Positions 42,983 through 48,090 of a stretch of DNA of 48,090 nt are shown here, one piece after another. The notes under the pieces are model-generated. The model was given only the letters and a program-made list of their open reading frames with translations. It ran no database searches and was not told the DNA's origin. A program made the position numbers and the translations under genes. Source of the stretch: Geofilum sp964396555 (GTDB lineage: Bacteria; Bacteroidota; Bacteroidia; Bacteroidales; Marinilabiliaceae); NCBI GenBank assembly GCA_964396555.1, contig CAYNFX010000005.1, positions 1-48,090 of the forward strand, in the 5' to 3' direction. Each line of letters starts with the position of its first letter. Position 1 is the first letter of the stretch.

Positions 42983-43008
42983 TTGGGAATGCCCTAAGGC
43001 ATTCCCAA
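42983..43008 (-). repeat. hairpin between tuf and tRNA-Trp
   Basis: TTGGGAATGCC (42983-42993) pairs perfectly with GGCATTCCCAA (42998-43008) around four bases. On the minus strand it is followed by ATATACACGGG, with no U-run, and the tRNA 5' end comes 7 bases later. It therefore looks like an RNA processing or tuf 3'-end stabilising hairpin rather than a full terminator. Confidence 0.6.
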
Positions 43009-43021
43009 GTTTGTATGTTGA

Positions 43022-44209
43022 TTATTCAACAACTTCAGTAATCTGACCAGCACCAACAGTACGACCACCTTCACGAATTGCGAAGCGAAGACCGATGTTG
43101 ATAGCAACAGGATAGATTAGGTTAACCACGATAGATACGTTATCACCAGGCATAACCATTTCTACTCCTTCTGGCAGGCTGATTTCACCTGTTACGTCCA
43201 GTGTACGAATATAGAACTGGGGACGATACTTGTTGTGGAAAGGAGTGTGACGACCACCTTCTTCTTTCTTCAACACATAGATCTCAGCTTTAAACTTGGT
43301 GTGAGGAGTGATTGATCCTGATTTTGCAAGAACCATACCACGCTTGATCTCATCCTTGTCAACACCGCGAAGCAACAGACCTACGTTGTCACCAGCTTCA
43401 CCTTGATCAAGTATCTTACGGAACATTTCAACTCCAGTACATACCGTCTTCTTGCCATCAGCACCAAGGCCAATGATTTCGATTTCTTCACCAGTTCTTA
43501 CAATACCAGTTTCGATACGACCTGTTGCTACAGTACCACGACCTGTGATAGAGAACACGTCTTCAACTGGCATAAGGAATGGCTTATCTTTGTCACGGGG
43601 TGGAAGTGGAATCCATTCGTCAACTGCAGCCATCAATTCCATAACTTTATCTTCCCATTGAGCTTCACCATTCAATGCACCAAGAGCAGAACCCTTGATA
43701 ACAGGAGTGTTGTCACCGTCGAATTCGTAGAAGCTCAATAGATCGCGAACTTCCATCTCTACAAGTTCCAAGAGCTCTTCGTCATCTACCATGTCAACCT
43801 TGTTCATGAAAACAACGATACGTGGAACGTTTACCTGACGAGCCAAAAGAATGTGCTCACGAGTTTGAGGCATAGGACCATCAGTAGCTGCTACTACAAG
43901 AATAGCACCGTCCATCTGAGCAGCACCAGTAACCATGTTCTTTACGTAGTCAGCGTGACCTGGACAGTCTACGTGAGCATAGTGACGATTCTCAGTTTGG
44001 TACTCTACGTGAGAAGTGTTAATAGTAATACCACGCTCTTTTTCTTCTGGAGCGTTATCGATAGCATCGAAGCTCTTAACTTCGGACAGACCCTTCTTTG
44101 CTAATACAGCTGTGATAGCAGCAGTTAAAGTGGTTTTACCGTGGTCAACGTGACCAATGGTACCGATATTAACGTGAGGCTTTGTCCTTTTAAATGTTTC
44201 TTTAGCCAT
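43022..44209 (-). CDS. tuf: elongation factor Tu
   Basis: EF-Tu delivers aminoacyl-tRNA to the ribosome. The 395 residues show the P-loop GHVDHGKTTLTAAI, the switch with EKERGITINTSHVEY, DCPGHADYVKNMVTGAAQMD, NKVDMVDDEEL and the SALGALNGE motif, then the two barrel domains. Length is standard. It lies between tRNA-Thr and tRNA-Trp, an arrangement common near secE-nusG. Codon choice looks strongly biased (for example CGT/CGA for Arg and repeated GTT/GTA), consistent with high expression. Confidence 0.98.
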   Translation of the reverse strand: MAKETFKRTKPHVNIGTIGHVDHGKTTLTAAITAVLAKKGLSEVKSFDAIDNAPEEKERGITINTSHVEYQTENRHYAHVDCPGHADYVKNMVTGAAQMDGAILVVAATDGPMPQTREHILLARQVNVPRIVVFMNKVDMVDDEELLELVEMEVRDLLSFYEFDGDNTPVIKGSALGALNGEAQWEDKVMELMAAVDEWIPLPPRDKDKPFLMPVEDVFSITGRGTVATGRIETGIVRTGEEIEIIGLGADGKKTVCTGVEMFRKILDQGEAGDNVGLLLRGVDKDEIKRGMVLAKSGSITPHTKFKAEIYVLKKEEGGRHTPFHNKYRPQFYIRTLDVTGEISLPEGVEMVMPGDNVSIVVNLIYPVAINIGLRFAIREGGRTVGAGQITEVVE

Positions 44210-44271
44210 AATTCGAAATTATTTTTGACAATTAGAACAATATTGAAACCAGTAAAACTTTAACTAACCAG

Positions 44272-44343
<72 letters not shown>

Positions 44344-44354
44344 TTTTAAAAAAG

Positions 44355-44427
44355 AGCGGGAAACGGGACTCAAACCCGCGACCCTTAGCTTGGAAGGCTA
44401 ATGCTCTATCAACTGAGCTATTCCCGC
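44355..44427 (-). tRNA. tRNA-Gly (anticodon TCC)
   Basis: A 73-base cloverleaf on the minus strand has acceptor GCGGGAA with TTCCCGC. The D arm is GCTCAGTTGATAGAGC, and the anticodon stem is TTAGC with GCTAA around CTTCCAA. The T arm contains GGGTTTGAGTCCC, and the discriminator is U. CCA is not encoded. It is the first element of the tRNA-Gly, tRNA-Thr, tuf, tRNA-Trp run. Confidence 0.96.
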
Positions 44428-44441
44428 ATTTTTTCGCGCCC

Positions 44442-44449
44442 CAAAGTTA
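44442..44449 (-). promoter_or_regulatory. -7 box of the tRNA-Gly/tRNA-Thr/tuf promoter
   Basis: The minus strand reads TAACTTTG, a full match to TAnnTTTG, 15 bases before the tRNA-Gly 5' end. Transcription would start about 8 bases ahead of the tRNA. A TTTG lies 22 bases further up, slightly longer than the usual spacing. Confidence 0.6.
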
Positions 44450-44729
44450 AAACTTTTAAACCGAAACCTCCCAAAAAAAACGCACAAAATTCGGGCAAAT
44501 TCTGATTAAAATTAACAGGGTTTTGATTTTCAGGTGTAATCAGGAGAAAATCACAAAGTTGCGTTCATGATCAAAATCCGTCCCCGATAAGCTTCTTTTC
44601 AGCCAACAGGCTGATCATCTATGATAACCAGCCTGTTATATTGTTATCGCTTATTGCTTACACACAAAAATTGGTGTGCAAATGTATAATAATTTTCAAA
44701 CAACACAAATATTCTATGTCAATTTTAGA
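44450..44729. other. non-coding gap between hpf and tRNA-Gly
   Basis: This 280-base AT-rich stretch is the largest gene-free gap in the window. It holds the upstream part of the tRNA promoter. It also contains a 9-base inverted repeat AACAGGCTG (44605-44613) with CAGCCTGTT (44629-44637), whose loop contains ATCAT/ATGAT. That hairpin may mark the end of the hpf transcript, though no U-run follows on the minus strand. I see no open frame or RNA gene that I can support. Confidence 0.5.
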
Positions 44730-45029
44730 TTATTTGGCCTTGATCTTATCCTTTGTTTTGAGTAGTTGTTTTCGTAATGCCTCACATGCAAGATCTACAG
44801 ACTCCTCAAAGGTCTTACTTTGCTTTTTGGCAAACAAGGTATTACCGGGGATCTCCAGATTGATCTCGGCAACCTTGTTCTCAGTTGTTTCTGCTTTGTC
44901 AAGACGCAACACCACTGCAGCACTTATAATGCCGTCATGAAACAAATCAAGCTTGCTCACTTTCTTTTGAATAAATTGTTCCAGCTTTTCTGTGGCGTCG
45001 AACCTCAGTGATTGAATCGTAATGTTCAT
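44730..45029 (-). CDS. hpf: ribosome hibernation promoting factor, short form (HPF/RaiA family)
   Basis: The protein binds the 30S decoding site and silences or pairs ribosomes in starvation. From the ATG at 45027-45029 it has 99 residues and opens MNITIQSLRFDATEKLEQFI, the family start. The rest has KKVSKLDLFHDGIISAAVVL, EINLEIPGNTLFAKKQSKTF and a basic tail (LKTKDKIKAK). A longer frame from 45095 would overlap the recombinase gene. The short start has GGAGGAG six bases upstream, unusually strong for this phylum. There is no C-terminal long-HPF domain. It is 19 bases after the recombinase stop. Confidence 0.92.
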   Translation of the reverse strand: MNITIQSLRFDATEKLEQFIQKKVSKLDLFHDGIISAAVVLRLDKAETTENKVAEINLEIPGNTLFAKKQSKTFEESVDLACEALRKQLLKTKDKIKAK

Positions 45030-45048
45030 AAAACTCTCCTCCATCATT

Positions 45049-45933
45049 TTATGCTCTGGGATGAGCCTGTTTATAAATAGCATTAAGTTGTTCAAATGTG
45101 GTATGCGTATATACCTGAGTTGCGTTTAGGTTGGCATGCCCCAGCAATTCTTTAATTGCGTTTAGGTCTGCCCCCCTGTTAAGAAGTACCGAAGCATAAG
45201 TATGGCGTAGTACGTGAGGGCTCTTCTTGCTCAGAGTTGTTACTATGGCAAGCGAAGAATGCACTATCCTATATATTAGCTTTGGATATACATGCTCTCC
45301 CTTTGAAGTCAGAAACAGCCAAGGTGAAGCGCTATATCCAAATGTCTCAGTTCTTACATCAAGATACTTCTTTAGTAGTGCAAAACATTCACCGGGAAGT
45401 GGAATAATCCTCTCCCGAGATCTTTTTCCCAAAACCTTTACAAATTTACTGTTCATATCCACATCCGAAAGGCGTAGCGAAATCAGTTCTGCAAGACGCA
45501 TTCCTGTATCGTAGAACAGTTCAATAATAAGTTTGTTTCTTATTCCTTCATATCCTTCACCAAAATTATTATTATCCAGTAGCTGGGTCATTGTCTGTTC
45601 CTGGACAAATTGGGGTAAACGACGGGGAATCTTTGGAAGATTGATTATAGTAGCCGGGTTGTGATCTATCTCACCCAGTACCTGAAGATGTTTGTATAAT
45701 GTACGTAGTGCAGATATTCTCCTATGTATCGTCCTGGAACTCATGCCCGAATCACTCATCGAAATGATCCATCCACGAACATCTTTTGTACTTACAGAAA
45801 GGAGGTCATCAGTATCGTTGCTGCCCAAAAAATCCAGAAATACCCTGACGTCGTTCTCATATGCAGCTAATGTATGTTCAGAACAACGTTTCTCCGACCT
45901 CAGGTACCTGGAAAAGCTCTTTATATGATCCAT
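45049..45933 (-). CDS. xerC: tyrosine recombinase, XerC/XerD-like
   Basis: This 294-residue integrase-family recombinase is probably one of the chromosome-dimer resolving pair that acts at dif. The N-terminal SAM-like DNA-binding domain starts IKSFSRYLRSEKRCSEHTLA. The catalytic domain has the first Arg in DTGMRLAELISLRLSDVD, the Lys in GKRSRERIIPL, HVLRHTYASVLLNRG (His-x-x-Arg), GHANLNATQ (His) and the nucleophile Tyr in VYTHTTF. Length and position in an rpsU-xer-hpf run point to a housekeeping Xer protein rather than a mobile-element integrase. XerC versus XerD cannot be separated here. A long stem-loop ends four bases before its ATG and includes the only GAGG. Confidence 0.88.
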   Translation of the reverse strand: MDHIKSFSRYLRSEKRCSEHTLAAYENDVRVFLDFLGSNDTDDLLSVSTKDVRGWIISMSDSGMSSRTIHRRISALRTLYKHLQVLGEIDHNPATIINLPKIPRRLPQFVQEQTMTQLLDNNNFGEGYEGIRNKLIIELFYDTGMRLAELISLRLSDVDMNSKFVKVLGKRSRERIIPLPGECFALLKKYLDVRTETFGYSASPWLFLTSKGEHVYPKLIYRIVHSSLAIVTTLSKKSPHVLRHTYASVLLNRGADLNAIKELLGHANLNATQVYTHTTFEQLNAIYKQAHPRA

Positions 45934-45937
45934 GAGA

Positions 45938-45997
45938 AAAGTATCTTACCTCTTTCTCTAAATATACGTAATAATAGAGAAAATGGTAAGATACTTT
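45938..45997 (-). promoter_or_regulatory. long stem-loop abutting the recombinase start codon
   Basis: AAAGTATCTTACC (45938-45950) pairs perfectly with GGTAAGATACTTT (45985-45997). After a two-base mismatch, TTTCTCTA (45953-45960) pairs with TAGAGAAA (45975-45982). That is 21 pairs around a 14-base loop. On the minus strand the stem ends 4 bases before the xerC ATG and contains the AGAGG of AGAGAAAGAGGTAAG. A short T-run (TTTTCTC) follows the stem, so it could also attenuate transcription from rpsU. Confidence 0.75.
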
Positions 45998-46018
45998 GAG
46001 ATAAAATTACCAGAAAAA

Positions 46019-46213
46019 TTAAGCTTCTTCTTCGCGTTGCAAGCCTTGAATATAAACTGCTTTCTTCTTCTGTTCTCTCTTAATAACAGAGGGTTTTTCA
46101 AATGCTTGACGGCCACGAAGTTCCCTCATAACACCTGTCTTCTCAAATTTTCTTTTGAACTTCTTTAAAGCTCTTTCAATGTTTTCACCTTCTTTGATCG
46201 GTACAATTATCAT
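46019..46213 (-). CDS. rpsU: ribosomal protein S21
   Basis: This is a small basic protein of the 30S platform near the anti-Shine-Dalgarno region. The 64 residues open MIIVPIKEGENIERALKKFK, with RKFEKTGVMRELRGRQAFEK and a Lys-rich body typical of Bacteroidetes S21. It has a good promoter at 46242-46274 with a leader of about 22 bases. It is followed by the long stem-loop and the recombinase gene. Confidence 0.95.
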   Translation of the reverse strand: MIIVPIKEGENIERALKKFKRKFEKTGVMRELRGRQAFEKPSVIKREQKKKAVYIQGLQREEEA

Positions 46214-46241
46214 AATTACCTGATTATTAAATTTCTATATG

Positions 46242-46274
46242 CAAATATACTATAAAATTGATACTTACCTCAAA
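46242..46274 (-). promoter_or_regulatory. promoter of the rpsU-xerC-hpf unit
   Basis: The minus strand reads TTTG (46274-46271), 21 bases, then TATATTTG (46249-46242), matching both elements of the Bacteroidetes promoter. Transcription should start near 46235. Confidence 0.68.
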
Positions 46275-46366
46275 AATTCAGGTTGCAAATAAAGTGAAGT
46301 TTCATGAAAGTAGCAAATATTACTATGTAGTATTTGGTCATTTTTTTTATTTAATGCTCAGGATCT

Positions 46367-47419
46367 TCACTCTGTACAAAGGTAATGCTTTAATAATTCC
46401 AGCTTGTCCCTTTCGATACTTTTTAATGAGTCGAGCTGTTCTAAATTATCAATATGACGCAATTCCTTCCTTCGCTCTATAATCTCCGAGGCAATGTAAA
46501 AATCAATATAGGGATGACGCCTCAAATCAGCAACCGAAGCTTTATTGACATTAATCTGGCGGAGAGCTATTGTATCCAATATGAGAAACTGTTCGATATC
46601 ACTTAATAACTCACCTGAAATACCATATACCTCTGCAACCTGTTTTACTGACACAAACCCTCCGAGCAGATTACGATATGCAACTATCCTCCTGCTATAC
46701 GCCTCCCCTATTCCCCGCAGTTCCATCCACTGTGTCTCGTCGGCACTGTTAATATTAACCACTGGGGCAGCAGTGTTAACCTGTGTCTTAAATTTCTTGC
46801 GGGCATTCAAACCAATAAAATTGATGCTGTCGACAGTCCATTTGGCCATACGATGATCCTGGTACCATCCGGGAAACCACAAATCCTCCTTCATGGTAAA
46901 AAGACTGCCAACCATAGCACTGTCCCACCCCAGCGCAAACAACTGAGCAGGCTCAACATGATTGAGATCGAAAAGTACAGGTTTTGGTTGAATTGGTTTG
47001 GGCTCTGACTTCAATTCGGTCCTCATATATGGCAGCAGCCTGTGTAACATGGTGTCATTCATGCCATAGATTCTTCCAACATCTTCGGGTGAACGAAAAC
47101 GTCCTCCGGCCTTCAGATACGCAGTCCAGTTGTGCGAAATTCCTTTAGGAATACCAAAGGCAACTAGCTGTTCTTCACTGACACTATTAGGATCAAATAC
47201 ATTAAGATTTTGACGGGCTGTTTCGGTTGAAGCAGCGGCAACCTCTACAGTATCAGCCTTAAGCAGGACAATATCTCCCTGACCAAACCGGCTATTCTTT
47301 CCTGTCGGATAAAAGATATCCAGGCTAAAACGCAAGAGTATCAGAATAATGAGCAAAAGTAGCAGGACTATAAGTCCTCTCTGCTCTCCCCGGGTGAGGG
47401 TCAAAAGATCCTTCCACAT
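46367..47419 (-). CDS. membrane-anchored helix-hairpin-helix protein (ComEA-like)
   Basis: This is a protein of about 350 residues with one N-terminal membrane helix (RGLIVLLLLLIILILLRFSL) and several helix-hairpin-helix units outside it. These include VFDPNSVSEEQLVAFGIPKG, FDLNHVEPAQLFALGW, VNINSADETQWMELRGIGEA and INVNKASVADLRRHPYID. HhH units bind DNA backbone without sequence preference, so a role in DNA uptake or binding at the envelope (ComEA/ComEC-type) is possible but not shown. I chose the ATG at 47417-47419 (MWKDLLTLTRGEQRG); the longer frame opens with TTG nine codons earlier. An inverted repeat ends directly at this ATG. The symporter gene lies 51 bases upstream. Confidence 0.75.
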   Translation of the reverse strand: MWKDLLTLTRGEQRGLIVLLLLLIILILLRFSLDIFYPTGKNSRFGQGDIVLLKADTVEVAAASTETARQNLNVFDPNSVSEEQLVAFGIPKGISHNWTAYLKAGGRFRSPEDVGRIYGMNDTMLHRLLPYMRTELKSEPKPIQPKPVLFDLNHVEPAQLFALGWDSAMVGSLFTMKEDLWFPGWYQDHRMAKWTVDSINFIGLNARKKFKTQVNTAAPVVNINSADETQWMELRGIGEAYSRRIVAYRNLLGGFVSVKQVAEVYGISGELLSDIEQFLILDTIALRQINVNKASVADLRRHPYIDFYIASEIIERRKELRHIDNLEQLDSLKSIERDKLELLKHYLCTE

Positions 47420-47466
47420 CTTGACTTTTTTGAAACAAAATATCAACTCCGTCTCAAAAAGTCAAG
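47420..47466 (-). repeat. inverted repeat abutting the helix-hairpin-helix gene start
   Basis: CTTGACTTTTTTGA (47420-47433) and TCAAAAAGTCAAG (47454-47466) pair over 13 positions with one bulged base, around a 20-base loop. It fills the gap between the symporter stop and the ATG at 47419. No U-run follows. Confidence 0.55.
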
Positions 47467-47470
47467 CAGG

Positions 47471-48090
47471 CTAAAACTTTATAAGTCCTACGCTATTGAG
47501 GAAAACTAATGCTATTGCAATAGGTGCAAGGAACTTGATTACAGGAATAAAAAGTTTAAAATAGAAGGCTGCCCGTCCATCTTCCTCAAGTTCCTTACGT
47601 ACAACTGACTTACCCAGGATCCAGCCTACAAAGATTACGGTCAGGAGTCCGCCCATAGGCAGAAGAATATTTGAAGAGGTTGAATCGAAAAAGCCAAAAA
47701 TACTTGTATTAATAGCACAGAGAACTCCAAGTGCAGATATGGAACCGGCAGCAACCCATGTAGCTGTATTACGTTTCAGCTTCAGTTCCTCTACAAAGTA
47801 AAGTACTACGACTTCAAGCAGCGAGATTGTGGAAGTAAGTGCTGTTATCGCAAGCAGGATAAAGAATATTACAGCAAAGAAATAACCCCCAACCATCTGG
47901 TTGAAAATGCCTGGAAATGTAACAAAGACTAAACCGGGGCCTTCACTTGGTTCTATTCCGAAGGCAAACACAGCGGGGAAAATAGCCAAACCAACTAAAA
48001 TCGCAAAGATTGTATCCGCAAGAGAAGTCAATATTGCAGATTGACCAAGCGATTCATTTTTATTAATATAAGATCCGTATGTGGCCATGG
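47471..48090 (-). CDS. sodium-dependent transporter, NSS/SNF family (3' part, cut by window edge)
   Basis: This is the C-terminal 206 or so residues of a neurotransmitter:sodium symporter-type transporter, which imports amino acids or similar solutes with sodium. The frame stays open to the right edge, so the MATYGSY at the edge is internal, not the start. At least five membrane helices are visible: AILTSLADTIFAILVGLAIF, GYFFAVIFFILLAITALTST, ATWVAAGSISALGVLCAINT, LPMGGLLTVIFVGWILGK and FLAPIAIALVFLNSVGL. MATYGSYINKNESL and the SLLEVVV segment are family blocks. Solute unknown. Confidence 0.85.
   Translation of the reverse strand, partial: MATYGSYINKNESLGQSAILTSLADTIFAILVGLAIFPAVFAFGIEPSEGPGLVFVTFPGIFNQMVGGYFFAVIFFILLAITALTSTISLLEVVVLYFVEELKLKRNTATWVAAGSISALGVLCAINTSIFGFFDSTSSNILLPMGGLLTVIFVGWILGKSVVRKELEEDGRAAFYFKLFIPVIKFLAPIAIALVFLNSVGLIKF

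Noticed and set aside
45030..45095. N-terminal extension of HPF
   Set aside because: It overlaps the recombinase 3' end, and the internal ATG has a strong GGAGGAG.
45049..45933. Integrase of a mobile element
   Set aside because: The length, the rpsU and hpf neighbours and the lack of att-like repeats or cargo genes fit a housekeeping Xer protein.
45961..45974. dif site in the loop of the xerC stem-loop
   Set aside because: The loop sequence does not show the two 11-base arms with a six-base spacer that I would expect.

Overview
The window reads as a chromosomal core region from a member of the Bacteroidota, most likely Bacteroidales/Marinilabiliales-like. Evidence includes a Bacteroidetes-type RpoZ beside CoaBC and a BamD-like lipoprotein, DUF4835 and DUF4293 proteins, a five-repeat DUF349 protein, a DUF1343-GH3 lipoprotein pair and a two-subunit CysDN without fused APS kinase. 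Many genes are preceded by the Bacteroidetes -7 box TAnnTTTG. No phage, insertion sequence, CRISPR array or defence island was seen. Almost every base lies in or next to a recognisable housekeeping gene.

Layout. (1) 1-3.5 kb, minus strand: cysD-cysN (sulfate activation) with a terminator after cysN, and fabI. (2) 3.5-8.6 kb, minus strand: a five-gene operon bamD, rpoZ, coaBC, DUF4835, recN, driven by a near-ideal promoter at 8633-8663. (3) 8.8-13.5 kb: an alpha-oxoamine synthase (serine palmitoyltransferase-like) and an exported metallo-hydrolase on plus, a SirB1-like protein and a nucleoside phosphorylase on minus, then DUF4293 on plus. (4) 13.5-17.7 kb, minus: sucA-sucB (2-oxoglutarate dehydrogenase E1 and E2). 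(5) 17.8-21.9 kb: a large AddB-like nuclease on plus converging on trmD. (6) 22-27.7 kb, plus: DUF349 protein, then pyrG-yidC with a structured leader before pyrG. (7) 28-31.5 kb, minus: DUF3467, a DUF1343/NamZ-like lipoprotein and a GH3/NagZ-like lipoprotein, probably for peptidoglycan amino-sugar release. (8) 31.5-44.4 kb, minus: the information-processing cluster tRNA-Gly, tRNA-Thr, tuf, tRNA-Trp, secE, nusG, rplK, rplA, rplJ, rplL, rpoB, rpoC. (9) 44.7-48.1 kb, minus: rpsU, a tyrosine recombinase, short HPF, a helix-hairpin-helix membrane protein, and the 3' part of a neurotransmitter:sodium symporter-type gene cut by the window edge.

I found no clearly new multi-gene system. The interesting material is mainly non-coding structure and odd protein detail. 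It includes a near-perfect stem-loop abutting the xerC-like start codon that hides its only purine-rich ribosome-binding sequence, and a similar inverted repeat ending at the start codon of the helix-hairpin-helix gene. There is also a two-part leader before pyrG, a terminator-like attenuator between rplL and rpoB, hairpins flanking tRNA-Trp, and a REP-like palindrome read in frame inside a low-complexity insert of the AddB-like protein. On the protein side, CoaBC lacks two residues regarded as catalytic, and SucB has a degenerate E3-binding domain. All calls rest on reading the sequence; no database search was possible.
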